Below, one piece after another: positions 45,415 to 56,501 of a stretch of 64,000 nt of DNA (its first letter is position 1; every line of letters begins with the position of its first letter). The notes under the pieces are model-generated. The model was not told where the DNA came from, did not search any database, and saw nothing but the letters and a program-made list of their open reading frames with translations. Origin of the DNA: Streblospio benedicti (taxonomy: Eukaryota > Annelida > Polychaeta > Spionida > Spionidae); the NCBI GenBank assembly GCA_019095985.1, contig CM032661.1, positions 6,844,983 through 6,908,982 on the forward strand, given 5' to 3'. A program made the translations under genes and the position numbers.

Positions 45415-47062
45415 TTAATCCTCTGCAGAGGGCGAGGCCTGGCTGCCTAGTTGTGACCGTAGACGTTTACTCCATGCTTGACGGTCCTTGGGGTCCATTC
45501 CTTCCATGCCGAGTGATACTCAGTCGCGTTTCTGCAGCTCATCCCAGGTCAGCTTTGGCCTGCCTGGAGCTTTATGTTTCATGATATTGTATTCCCTCAC
45601 TCCGGCTATCCAGCTGGTGCTTCACTCTACATGGCCTAGCTATCTCATCCTGTTCGCATGAAGTACAGAAGGCAGTCAGAGCTCACGTCATCCTGTCCAG
45701 ATCCATAGTATGCCCGTAGCTTTTATGAGGCAGGGGGAGGCAACTGTCCTCTGTTTTGGGGGGAGACAAAACCTGAATGAAACTCATCAGATCATCAATT
45801 AGGTAGCACAAATCAATCCCTATACAAATTTGTTTTTAACATAGGAAATTTTTTGTCTTCATAATCAATAATTGTGTATTTATTTCATCAGCCTCAGGGG
45901 CCTAAAAAGATCCAAATAGTATCATGGCTCCCCATCATTTCTTCTCAAATAGTTCAGGGTCTTGAAGGCTCGAGGTTTCAGGCTTGGAGCAGCCAGGTTT
46001 AGGATCCATGTAGCATCACACTACGTACACAAATGGAGTAAACTCTGCCTCTGGATACCAGCGGATGATGCTTGTTTATGAGTATAGGGAGGAGCTCACG
46101 GAACTTCCCCCATGCGGTCCTGCATCTCACGGTAGAAGCTAGCTCACAGTCACCAATGCTGGATAGCATGTCACCCAAGTAGCAGAACTCGGAAACAACT
46201 TCCATCTTATGCCCAACTACTGTGACCTCCTTGACTGGCCTGCCATCTGGCAGCACCTGAACATCTCGTACATACGTAACTTGGGTCAAAATCAGAGGAA
46301 TTTTGATGCTGCTGCATTTCTTGTGGACCCAACAAGCACATTTTCCACAGTAGACAGAGTTACTGCCTGTACCCGCGAGACAGACCATGCAAGGATGTTT
46401 CCCAGTCTTCTGCAGTCTGTCACTCTGTAACCTAGAGATCATACACTTGGTTTTTCCCATGTTCACACAGAGTCCCTTCTCCTCCATACCCTTTTTCCAG
46501 ACCTGCACTTTATTCAGTATCACTTGTTTTGTGTTTACAATAATGACTAGATCATCGGGGGTACAGCAGTTCCCAGAGGCAACCCGTGCAGAACTAAAGG
46601 GAGAGAGCCTCCAGAACTATAATGAAGAGCAGTGGGCTTAGAACCGAGTCCTGATGCACACCGACCTCCACACTAAACTCTTCACTGTACTCATCTCCAA
46701 CACGTACGCGACTGCGTACTGTATTGTATTGTACATTGACTGCATCAGCACGACTAGCCACTCCTCGACATGTAGCTTGCGCAAGGTCCACCAGATGACC
46801 TGACTTGGGACAGGATAAAAAGCCTTTTCAAGGTCTACAAAGGCTAGGTAAAGTGGCTTTTTGCTGCCAGGTACTTTTCCTGCATCTGGCGCACTATGAA
46901 GATGGCACTATCCTCGTCCGTCGTCCCTCTTCCTGGCATGAATCCGAACTGCATGTCACTGATCTGCGTCTTCTTCCTAATCAATTGCTCCACTACTCTC
47001 ATTACTTTCATTACTTGGTCTATCAACTTGGGTCCCCTGTAGTTTCCTCTCGAATGTGTCAC
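45415..47062 (-). mobile_element. RTE-type LINE, 3' part of ORF2
   Basis: On the minus strand the blocks run in order: QFGFMPGRGTTDE (reverse transcriptase entry), GVHQDSVLSPLLFIIVLEAL, KTKCMISR, a CX2C-type CMVCLAGTGSNSVYCGKCAC then WVHKKCSSI, VTVVGHKMEVVSEFCYLGDM, RTAWGKFRELLPILINKHHP and finally GRPKLTWDELQKRD and QASPSAED, stop at 45415. The order and wording are those of RTE elements common in marine invertebrates. Frames change several times and a stretch around 45690-45980 looks unrelated, so it is dead. It is 5' truncated. Confidence 0.85.
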
Positions 47063-47099
47063 CTTTGCCTATAGTAATAAAATTAATGTCTATATTTAT

Positions 47100-48290
47100 T
47101 CAAATATATGTTTGAAACTAACCGTAGAGTTAGCAGTACTCTTACTTTGACATGGATTTGTACAAGCGTGTTCCCAAACTCCCCTTTCCTGCAACCATTC
47201 AACTATAGAGGTATTTGGATAGAATTACCTCGCCAATTTCAGATCTGTCTGTGTTATTTACGGTGTCTGGGAGCTATGGTAGAAGGTTGTGGCTTAGATA
47301 CTGCATGGGTAGAAGCAAACATATACAGCAATGTCACTGCAATTCAAATATTAAATGGTAAGCCCTACAAGCGAGCAATTGAATGTCATTGAATGGCATC
47401 ATGTCTCCAATACTTTTAATGTGTATATAGATGATTTGAGTGTAAAACTAAATGAGAGTAAAATAGGTTGCATGTTTAATGATACCATGTATAATCATCT
47501 TATATATGCTGATGATACTTGTATTATAGCACCCTCTCCATCAGCAATGTATGATCTTCTACAGATATGTAATGAGTTTGCATTAGATAATACAGTTGTT
47601 TTTAATAGTAAAAATCTAAGTATATGTGTTTTAAACCACCAAGTCTCAAGTCCTTGAAGATACCCACTATGTATTTAGCTGGTGAAGCACTAAAGCTTGT
47701 GACAAGTATTAAATATTTAGGAGTTATACTCGAAAGTAATTCTAAAGAAAATAATGATATTATGCGTCACATAAAAGCATTGTATACTAGAGGTAATATG
47801 ATAATTAACAAATTTAGAAAATGCCAAGATGATGTCAAAATATGTCTTTTTCGTTCATTCTTAAGCACTGCTTATTGTATTCAACTGTGGACCAACTACG
47901 ATGTATCCTTCTTCAAAAAACATGTGTTTCTTATAATAATGTTTGTAGAAAATTATTTAGTTTGCAACGTGGTACTAGCATATCTGCTTTTTATGTTGAA
48001 AATGGTATTAATCCTTTTAAAACTTTGTACAGAAAATCACTTGTTAATTTTCGTGATCGTATTTTTAAATGTGATAATCTCTTGGTACAGAACATTGTAT
48101 CCAGTGTTCATTTTATATTTGACTCTAGTCATTCTGTCGCATGGCAGACTCACATCTTTACTTAGTAACAGATTTTACATACATTTATCCACTTCATATA
48201 TTTATATATTTTATTTTTATATTTTACATCTTTTAATGTATGGAATTTTAATATTCTGAAATAAATTATGTTATGTTATGTTATGTTATA
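47100..48290 (+). mobile_element. CR1/L2-like LINE, 3' part, with ATGTT-repeat tail
   Basis: The plus strand reads FNVYIDDLSVKLNESKIGCM, NHLIYADDTCIIAPSPSAMY (the catalytic YADD), TSIKYLGVILESNSKENND and YTRGNMIINKFRKCQDDVKI then CLFRSF, and ends near SVHFIFDSSHSVAW. The 3' end is AATAAATT followed by four TATGT-type pentamers (48262-48290), a typical microsatellite tail for this group. Frames shift; 5' truncated. Confidence 0.85.
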
Positions 48291-48299
48291 TCATTACTC

Positions 48300-49245
48300 T
48301 TGAGGCATTGAGTGATTTGTGGTGGGATGCATTCTTTGAAAGATACTCTGAAACTCTTGTTGCTGTGAAACATAATCTTAAAAACCTTGGAAGTGCTGTT
48401 GAGTGCTGCTGATGAGTTTTTTTCAAATCTTGATCAAAAGATAAAGGAGTGTGATGCATCAAATGGAAACCGTACAATGCATAAATGGATAAAGATGTAC
48501 ACACATCAAGTGGAAATTCTTCTTCAATTCTTAAAGAGCACACGCCAACGAGACTGGGCATTACAACTGTCCTCTTTGGAAGAAATGTGCATCTATTTGG
48601 TTTCATTTAATACATTAGAATATGCAATGCACATTCCAGAATTTCTTGCAAGAATGTACAGTTTACAGCAAACAAATCCAGATGTATGGTAATGCTTTGT
48701 AGAAGGTGGTTTTGTGGTGCAAAATTAGTCCCGTTCCTTTCACTGCCTTTGGAGTTGACCAGGCACAGGAACATCAGAATAAAGTAGACAAAGGAGCTGG
48801 AGGTATAGCTGGAATAACAACTCACCCTGAGTCGTTACTGCGGTATTGTTTGAGCAGTCCTGTATTGGCAATTGTATCTCAACAAGTAGAACAAATATTA
48901 AATATGGAGGTCCTCTCCAAAAATAATATGTTCAATACCATAGAAAATGAGGATGGGACAGAAGAGAAACTTGTTCACTCGACAAGCAACATTATAATGC
49001 CTCAAGCTGTTACTGAGAACTTATTAGACACTGAAAATCGTGGTAGAATTGCATATGAAAAGTTTGTTAAAGAAAGAATATCTGGTCCTTCAAATCTGAT
49101 GATGATTGATTGGTGCAAAAAAGAAATGCGTCTTTTGTACTTTTTAAGCAACCCATACCGTTATTTCTCTAATAAAATGTCATTATTTCACACATTGTTT
49201 GTGCTGCTAATATATCAATATTATAAATTCTGCATTAGATAAACA
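48300..49245 (+). pseudogene. Uncharacterised multicopy-family protein remnant (VDQAQEH motif)
   Basis: Three blocks: EALSDLWWDAFFERYSETLV (48305-48364), then WIKMYTHQVEILLQFLKSTR with RDWALQLSSLEEMCIYLVSF and YAMHIPEFLARMYSLQQTNP (48387-48692), then FGVDQAQEHQNKVDKGAGGI with AGITTHPESLLRYCLSSPVL (48742-49240). Frames differ between blocks. From memory, this order (W.LHL, then Y..Y.P.Y...M..L...HP, then VDQAQE.NN..VK..GGA.GLT..P) marks a protein family with very many copies in cnidarian, mollusc and lancelet genomes, annotated as uncharacterised. No known transposase triad is visible in the remnant. Sitting alone between long TIRs, it may be the element's own gene or its cargo. Confidence 0.6.
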
Positions 49246-49687
49246 TATAAACATTCACAAACATAAAAAACATGACAGTATAATATAAATGATCATTATT
49301 GAAAACATAATATTACTAATAATGATAAATAAAAAAGCACGTTAACCATTATGATCTATAAAAATAAGGATTTTTTTTTTTTATGGCGGCCATCTTGGAT
49401 TCCAATATGGCATCTTTTATGACATGTTTGTGTTTCTTAAACTTGAAACATACCAAAAAATACTAAAACCATCCTTTTGAAGTATTTCTGAGGTGGAATG
49501 GACAATAAATAATCTCTCTTATTATAGTAGCAGCAGCCATTTTTAAAATGGCCGCCAAATATCGAAGATGACTTAGAAAAAAATGGAAACATCACTTTTC
49601 TGCAAAAATGCACCATAAACTATCATAAAAGCAATGTTTCCAAAAATCTATATGAAATTCCCACGAAATTACATAACTGTATATACT

Positions 49688-50273
49688 ATTGTACTCGCAC
49701 ACAAAGATTCCCTTTTTGTCTTTCTTTCTTATCTTAAACGACTATGCCTCTATTTATCGGAGGCCCAAAATCCCACACCTGTAAAAAGTCAATGGCTTTT
49801 CAGCTTTTCGCATAATATGGTTCATGCATCACTTACCATTCAGGACAAGGATTAGTCACCCGTCTCCTCCTAATATTCAAAACACTAGACCATCGACCAT
49901 TTAGTAATGTATTTTGAATTTCATTATCAAACGAATCATTATGAATTGCTTGATCAGTAATGCTATCAGTACTCAAAATACATTGTAAAAAGGAATAAAG
50001 TCCATGCGCACATTATTTGCAAGCTTCTTCAAACTTTCCCGGTACAGCTGGTTATATTTGACAAGTTGTTGATGTACCATACGTCTCAAATCAACTGCCA
50101 AGAATTCAACCTCTTACACAATGTAAAAAAGCAGTTGCGTCTCAAATCATCTGCCAAGGATTCATCTTCACAGAAATTGTTTTGCAATTTTTGACTTTGG
50201 ATTGTGATCTTTTACATCAATCTTTTATTGTTGGTGTCCATTGTCACTATTGTTGTCTTGCTGTACTATATAC
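49688..50273. other. Between the TIR element and the gap, nothing recognised
   Basis: A 24-bp stretch of the type TCTCAAATCAACTGCCAAG occurs twice (about 50086 and 50141). BEL/Pao gag does not resume here as far as I can see. Confidence 0.5.
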
Positions 50274-50373
50274 NNNNNNNNNNNNNNNNNNNNNNNNNNN
50301 NNNNNNNNNNNNNNNNNNNNNNNNNNNNNNNNNNNNNNNNNNNNNNNNNNNNNNNNNNNNNNNNNNNNNNNNN
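50274..50373. other. Assembly gap, exactly 100 N
   Basis: One hundred N in a row, the usual placeholder for a gap of unknown size. Two genes, the discoidin gene from the left and the GPCR from the right, run toward it and lack their 3' exons. Confidence 0.98.
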
Positions 50374-50396
50374 ATGTGTTTTAAATTGTTTTCAAG

Positions 50397-50587
50397 GTTT
50401 TCAATATTCCAAGGATGATTATTATTGCTCGAACTCTGAGAAAATCATAAATCAATGTGATATCACATGTATCTGTAACAATATGAACCAAAGTTTGAAC
50501 ATTGTCGTGAATCAGGCTTCCCAGTCTTCTCCTAGCGTCGCTGGGACATCGGTGAATGGTCTGAATGCTGATACTTACTCTTACTGA
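50397..50587 (+). CDS. Possible last exon (of the discoidin gene?)
   Basis: After TTGTTTTCAAG (acceptor-like) an open frame reads QYSKDDYYCSNSEKIINQ, QSLNIVVNQASQSSPSVA and GTSVNGLNADTYSY, stop. It is more polar and less AT-biased than random frames nearby and ends like a cytoplasmic tail. Linking it to the discoidin gene is only positional: same strand, just past the gap. It could be spurious. Confidence 0.3.
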
Positions 50588-50906
50588 GGTTACCGAGTGG
50601 ATGTAGATACTGATGTATATCAAATACATTATGAGACAAGTAAACCTTACATAACAATACTCCACATATATGCACCACATGGCCTCATCTTCTTCATCTT
50701 CGTCATCCTCATAGCCAGACTCATTATTGCATTGAGAACCCTCACACAGGGTCTGGCTGATTAAGACTACTCAATCTCAAAGCAAAGGCCGACGTTTTAC
50801 GTCTAACGTAAAAACAAATCAACGTGCACTGATACTGCTAGATACAAGTTTGTGTAGACTATGATAAGTTTCTTTTCTACCAGGCTAGGTCCCGTTGCCC
50901 ACTCAC

Positions 50907-53900
50907 CTAGCGGGGTGTAGTAGGCGTCGAAGAGCTCTGGCCTGAGCCCCGAGGCGAGGGCGAGGACGCCCTGGGGCAGCTCGGTGAGCAGGAAGAGCAC
51001 GATGACGACCACCAGCATCCACGTGGTGCGCAGGTGCTCGCGCGACCGCACAGACCCGCGCTTCTGAAACACAAGATTTCTTTTTTGAATTTAGGCCCTT
51101 TTTCATAGCTTCTGAGACTATTGCAGACATGGCCGTAACCCTCGTAATTCCGTTCAAACCAATTTTAGATTATAAAAAACCACCTCTAAATTGAGACCAG
51201 CTGTATGAGCCATTTTTCACAGTCCTAATCCCAGGCCACCGTGAACCTCTCAGATGTGATCATCTCTCTATTGCGAAGACCTGTTGCAAACCTTCCGGTG
51301 ATCTAAGTGAGTCTACGGTAGCAGATTTTACACACTGGTTTAATGTTGGCTGGACCGCACTGAATCATTTCGCATGACAAATGGAAAGTAGCGGTGGGTG
51401 TCATGCTATCATCATAAACCACGTGTTGTTTGTGTACACTCTAGTTGTCACGTGGGTATCAGCCTCGTTGTGGATTCAGCATATCAGCTGCGTGATTACA
51501 CTCTGAGTATCAGATGTCCTGAAGGGACCTATGGCTCATAACTATTCTCATTACGAATTCAGACCAATCACAGGCTGTAAATCTCAGGGTGCGGATGAGA
51601 TCACGTGATCAACCCGAGCATTGCTAAACATTTGCAAACTGTCAGTTTGCACTTTTCTATGCTTACAAAACACAAATAGAAATACATGTATCTCTCCTGC
51701 TGGTTTGAATAGTCTACGTATAAAAATCGCGACATACATGTTAAATTAAGAATTAGGCCACTTAAATTAATAAATTGTGATAATCCTATCCCTGGTGAAA
51801 CATTTCAGAGGTCAATTTGACATCTGATACTCAGAGTGCGTGATTACAGCAGCAGACAGCACCTGTCTCCCACAGCTGAGACTGCTGCTTCAATCTGCGC
51901 TGAGTGCAACAAGGGTGTGGGTGACGTATGGTGCCGGCAGTGCCGCCAAATGAGTTTGCTGTCATACTGAGAGTAGATCTTCTCACAACACCGGTCTGCA
52001 CTCACAGAGCCACGTGTCTTCAGACCCCACTCAGGGAAATGAATATAATTCATGTTGTCAAAACACTGCATCTAATACCACAACTGCTTTGAAACTATTG
52101 GCAATGTCCTGCTTTAGACCCCTTGAGATAGGGTATGGCAGTCCGAAATAGTGAAGCCTGCTACTACAAGCGTAATCAGTCATTGTGTTGCAGCCAGTGT
52201 TAATTTGCACACTGTCTTGTCAGAGATGCAGTGTTTGGAGGCAGAATAATATTTTGGCTTTTATGTTTTTCATCGCCTAGCATCACAGTAAAAAGTATTG
52301 GAGAAGATCATTTGTGACTGGCAGACCAGGGCTTTAGACGACCACTTGTGAATGTGAGATTTTTTGACTTCAGCTTACACTGGCAGATCCAGGTTTGTGG
52401 AAAAGGGGGGTGGGATGGACTTGTAATGGATCCCATTGGTTTTCTACGCATCATCGAGAGCTGACATGCCAAAATTTGGAAGAATATTGAATATTTTGGT
52501 GCAAAATAAAGAGGAGGCACCCTGCGCCCTACAAGATGGCGTATCCTGTCTGTCCGGGCTGACTGTGCAGAAACCTCAGCCTCAGACCAGTCCCCTACAG
52601 GGGCGCAGATAGCTCAACAAGGACGTTATCTTGGACTCTAGTAGCTTCTGGTTGCTCACTATTAGCGATGAGCAGGAAACACCTACCTTCTTACCCACGC
52701 ACCCACATACTCACCAACTATCTTACACATAACCCTGGTTCTTGTATCTAGTTCTATTATTAATACAGCTACCTAGAGAATACATGCTAACATGACTTAT
52801 AGCTCCATGGTTCTGCACAGCTAGTTGACTATCATGGGTCCGTCTGGCTTGCTGACCTCATAATACCTATGTAATATGCTAAGCAGTAGAATCTTACAAT
52901 AGCCGATAACAACCCCCACCCCCCACCCCTGGGCGCGGTCTGAGCAACTTGGTCTGTACCCTCACCTTGGGCGCGGTGGTGACGCTGACGGTTGAGCGCC
53001 GCCTGAGCTCGAGACGCTTCCTGTTGCTCGCCCTGAGCGTGTAGATGAGCAGGAGGCCGAACACGGACAGCAGCCCGCACGGCACCAGCTTGATGACCAG
53101 AGCGTGCAGCCAGAAGTTGGTGACCGACACCAGCACAGACCCGTGCGGCTGCACCTGGGCGGTTGATTTGATTTGATTTTTTTATTTGATTGTTTTCGTT
53201 TATCACAGGTATGTTACTATTAGAAAGTGAATAAAAGATTACAGATAGGTAAAAAATATTAATAGAAGTAAAATTGATTAGAGATATACAAATATAATTT
53301 AAAAAAAATAACATGTGACAAATAAGGAGCACTAAAAAGATATCCATTTTAAAGGAGGTGGGTGACGTTATGTCTGTATATGGGATTTTAGTTAGACCGT
53401 GGGACTTCCTATTAAGATCAGCTGTCTATTGAGGCCACCTCTATAATAGGACCACTTTTCACATCAGCCGGGACCCATGCGGCATCACCCGCCACAAAGC
53501 AGAATCCTTCGCAATAAGTGTTAGTAATTTCATAGAGTCTATACATAGCATTGGCATACTCTATGTAAATCCCTCTATGTATAATGTATTATTGTGATTA
53601 GGGCTCTGTGGCGAATTTAGCATCAGAGTTGATGATTAACAACCTCCTAGATGGTGTGTGTTAACGAAGAGGAAAGAAAATATCGTCAGTAAAGGTGGAG
53701 ATTTGCCGATAGTGATGTGAAACAAGGATAAAAGCAATTCTTAGTCGTGCAGATTAAAAACAAGTATAGGGGTAGAGATTAGAAAGCCGCCGTGGTAAGG
53801 CTACTAGCAACCTTGAAGCCCTCTAAAGATGGCGCGGTGCATAATTTTTATGGCTGCTGTAGGTTATGTGGCAGGGGATTAGATACGAAACAACGCCGGA

Positions 53901-56501
53901 CATGTTTATCGTCAAACACAACCAAAAAATAAAAAACATAAAATAAAATAAATAAATAAATAAATAAATAAATTAAAACAAAATCTCTAAAAAATAAAAA
54001 AAACACAAAATAACACAAAAAAACAAATTGTATGGGGAGGTGGGTGTTGAGAGAAATAATTTACTATTTACTGGTAGAGAATAAGAGGCTATCGTGAGCT
54101 GTGGGTGTTGAGATAAGTCATGTAAGGATCATGTTCTTACCTGGTATATGGTGGCGTTGTCCTGACCGTCCGATGTCGTCCGCTCGTGGATGGTCAGGGA
54201 CATGTAGTTGGGCACTGGTGAAATACGGAAATGCTATTAACCTATTAACCTATGTGTACAGTACGAACAATAAGTCATAGTAAGGGTTAATGTTCAGATA
54301 AAAAAACTAAACCTGGTATATGGTGGCAGTGGACCGTCCGATGTCGTCCGCTCGTGGATAGTCAGGGACATGTAGTAAAAATCCATTGGTGAAATACGGA
54401 AAATCACCATTCACCTACATTTCATTGTCTTTCACCAATCCCAAAGTGTATTGTAATTGAATAGATAGTCACATTTTAATCACAGACAGATAAAAGCACT
54501 GAAGCCAGTTCCAGTTCAGTGAACCACTCAAGATTTAGGGCAAATACCAATCACATGTTCGCTATCCCCCACTGTTAGTACAGGACAACACGTCGCGTTT
54601 TGGCCTTAATCAGGTCAATCCACGTGTTATTTTGACACAGAAACTGTCGGGGTTTTCAATATTCGCGTTTGTCTGACTTCTGCTTCCAGCATCCAAGTCA
54701 CGTGCACCGATGACGTCACTGTTTGACTGATGTCAGTCACCGACCTTCAATAGGCAGCGACCTTGTGTCGGTAGAAGTGATAGGGCAATGTAATTGGTCA
54801 GACGGTTTTACTTCTAATGTCTGTGGAGGGGTTGGGGGGGGGGGTTCTTTTGTGCACACATGGCTATTACGGCACATCTTGTATCGTGTTGTCCCAGCAT
54901 TTGTAAGCGAGCTCTGCCATTAGAACACGATAGGGTCTTTTTTTCACTTGGCTGTCTTACTTTCTCTATGATGTGTGCGCGTGATGTCTCATGGCCAGTT
55001 TGGGTCGTATTTTACTCGCATTTATGTGCATATAGCCTTACATGTATGGTGAAAAAGGATAGCTTGACATATGAAAGTCTATAAATTGGTCACTTTGTAC
55101 GCCATCTGAAAAATGTATTTAGATTTCAGCAGAGCAGGCACAAAATGTAGTCACGCATCCTAGACCTTTGTGCAACCAACCATTGGGGTCAACAGTTATT
55201 GTGGTTAAGGGCTATATGATGTGATTATTTTGACTTTCCCGCCTGAATTTGTTAAAAATTTCAGCCTGTTTCGTTGCAGGAGACAAGACATATCCAATGA
55301 GCCAGAGGTCATCATGGCGACCATCTTGAATTTCTCACTTATTGCCGGTACCAGAGATCCACCCACATTGTTTGACACAGTTGGAAAATATCAAAGTTGA
55401 ATGCTGGGACTTCTCATGCAGCACCTTGTGAATATGCTACAGACTGAGCAAGATTCGTGTGAATCGCATCTGTGATCTTCCTCTCAAATGTGTTATCAAA
55501 TAAGTATCCAATCAAATACCGACTGTGTGAGTTGTGTAAGTTGCGTACACATCTTGCTATTATCTCCTACTGTGGCTAGAGGGGTTGAGCCACGAGGAAG
55601 GGGGTGGGGGCACTGGTATCTGTATTGGGTAGGTATGCTGCACTGTGAGTTCAAAATGGTGGGTCTTAATATTTTGTAAAATGGGGGTCTTAAATATAGT
55701 TTATGCCAGAATAGGGGGTCTTAAATAGTGGTGTTAAAACAATATATAGAATCTATATGAAACTTGAATGCAACAACAAAGTGTCTTAATACTTCAGCTT
55801 ACTTTTTTGCTAAACTGTGGGTCTTTCCTTTCAGATTAAGAGAAATAGGGAGAGAAATAGGGGGTCTTAGTTACTTTATCATCTCAGAATCAGGGGCCTT
55901 TCTGCTGAGCATATAAACCCAACCCGATTGTGGAAGATAAGAGGTCCCCCAAATCACCATTACCATTTTATAATCATGCGTTCCCATGGAACATCCAGCA
56001 CCATAAACTGTGGCACTCACCGAGCACTGCGCCTGATCTAGTCACAACCTCTACGACAGGAGTAATTACAATAAAACCTCTAACTAAGACCACATCTATA
56101 TTGAGACCCTCTTTATAATAGGAACATTTATCACGGTCCCAGACCCTCATAAAGCTATCAAAATGAACCTCTGTATAGAGACCACCTCTCTATTGAGACC
56201 ACCTAGCACTGGCCCCAAATGTGGTCTCTATTGAGACCATCTTTATAATAGGTCCGAATAGAGAGGTTCTCCTGTATCTATTGACCGGTACTCACCGAGC
56301 ACGAGCACTGCACCCGCGTACACGGCGGCGATGGCTGCGTTGACTCTCCGCCGCGTGCCGGGCGCCCCGCCGCCTTGGGGGCTGGCGGCGTCCCGCGTGA
56401 GGTACACGTAGCGGTACACGGCCAGCAGCACGCCCAGCCAGATCGACGTCGTGTGCGCCGTCACCGCGAAGTTCACGTGGAACAGGAAGAACACTGCCCA
56501 G
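50907..56501 (-). CDS. Peptide GPCR, FMRFamide / sex-peptide-receptor type (TM3-TM6)
   Basis: A class A receptor. Four exons in transcription order: 56296-56501, 54141-54214, 52966-53154 and 50907-51063, all with GT/AG borders and matching phases (1, 0, 0). Exon one carries TM3 (VFFLFHVNFAVTAHTTSIWL, with AVYRYV at the DRY position) and TM4. Exon two carries extracellular loop 2 (VPNYMSLTIHERTT, sequon NAT; no Cys seen). Exon three carries TM5 (VIKLVPCGLLSVFGLLLIYT) and a basic loop 3. Exon four carries TM6 with the group signature FLLTELPQGVLAL, as in insect myosuppressin / sex-peptide and nematode dmsr receptors. TM1-2 exons would lie above 56501 and were not found. The TM7 exon should lie below 50907, probably in or beyond the gap. 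The ligand cannot be inferred. Confidence 0.88.
51165..51300. repeat. Dispersed GAACCTC/GAGACC repeat copy
   Basis: AACCACCTCTAAATTGAGACC, TGAACCTCTCAGATGTGATC and CATCTCTCTATTGCGAAGAC are recognisable subunits. Confidence 0.5.
51499..51838. mobile_element. Complete hAT-type MITE with 8-bp target duplication
   Basis: 340 bp. The left end is CACTCTGAGTATCAGATGTC and the right end its exact inverse, GACATCTGATACTCAGAGTG. Flanks are the 8-bp direct repeat CGTGATTA (51491-51498 and 51839-51846). An 8-bp duplication and a CA...TG end are hAT hallmarks. Noncoding. The sister copy at 18356-19221 is inverted and interrupted. Confidence 0.9.
52379..52530. mobile_element. GGCAGATCCAGG-type element, partial
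   Basis: Left end CACTGGCAGATCCAGG then an AAAAGGGGGG tract. The matching right end was not found. Confidence 0.45.
53388..53475. repeat. Dispersed GAACCTC/GAGACC repeat copy
   Basis: TTCCTATTAAGATCAGCTGTC, TATTGAGGCCACCTC and TATAATAGGACCACTTTTCA are clear subunits. Confidence 0.5.
53927..53975 (+). repeat. (AAAT)n microsatellite
   Basis: AAATAAATAAATAAAT and flanking A-rich sequence in a GPCR intron. Confidence 0.9.
54313..54400 (-). pseudogene. Decayed duplicate of the GPCR loop-2 exon
   Basis: 172 bp from the functional exon 54141-54214 lies a second copy. It still encodes YMSLTIHERTTSDG, but it has lost the acceptor AG, carries a net 4-base deletion after the GGTC of the SDG codons (GGTCAGGACAACGCC became GGTCCACTGCC) and has a weakened donor (GTTTAG). 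The flanking GGTGAAATACGG is also duplicated, so the tandem duplication spanned exon and intron. Confidence 0.85.
54411..56069. other. GPCR intron between loop-2 and TM3/4 exons
   Basis: No exon was recognised. A G run at 54833-54843, GGGGGTCTTAAAT-type repeats at 55660-55730 and 55858-55872, and the first part of a GAACCTC-type repeat at its end are the only features. Confidence 0.5.
56070..56275. repeat. Dispersed GAACCTC/GAGACCACC repeat copy
   Basis: Seven subunits, including AAACCTCTAACTAAGACCAC, AACCTCTGTATAGAGACCAC, CTCTCTATTGAGACCACC and the inverted end AATAGAGAGGTTCTCCTGT. It ends about 20 bp before the TM3/4 exon. Confidence 0.65.

Larger units (their letters stand above)
44922..49687. 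mobile_element. 4.77-kb DNA element with long terminal inverted repeats
   Basis: The two ends are inverted copies. Left begins AGTATATACAGTTATGT at 44922; right ends ACATAACTGTATATACT at 49687. Pairing is strong for about 180 bp (GATTTTTGGAAACAT, AAAAGTGATGTTTCCATTTT, TCTTCGA, GCCATTTTAAAAATGGC) and resumes further in at TCCAAGATGGC, giving TIRs of up to about 340 bp. The left junction falls exactly where BEL/Pao gag homology ends. Inside lie an RTE LINE (45415-47062, minus), a CR1/L2-like LINE (47100-48290, plus) and an uncharacterised coding remnant (48300-49245, plus), which is the best candidate for the element's own gene. The target-site duplication is unresolved. Confidence 0.82.
51064..52965. 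other. GPCR intron between TM5 and TM6 exons
   Basis: Contents: a GAACCTC-type repeat copy (51165-51300), the complete hAT-type MITE (51499-51838), a partial GGCAGATCCAGG element (from 52379) and otherwise unremarkable AT-rich sequence. Confidence 0.6.

Noticed and set aside
50182-50418. Open frames spanning the N run
   Set aside because: Translation across 100 N is meaningless; only the sequence after the gap was considered.
50600-50763. Hydrophobic plus-strand reading GLIFFIFVILIARLIIAL as a membrane segment of the discoidin gene
   Set aside because: It arises from CTTCTTCATCTTCGTCATCC low-complexity sequence, has no acceptor in the right phase and lies after the stop of the frame at 50587.
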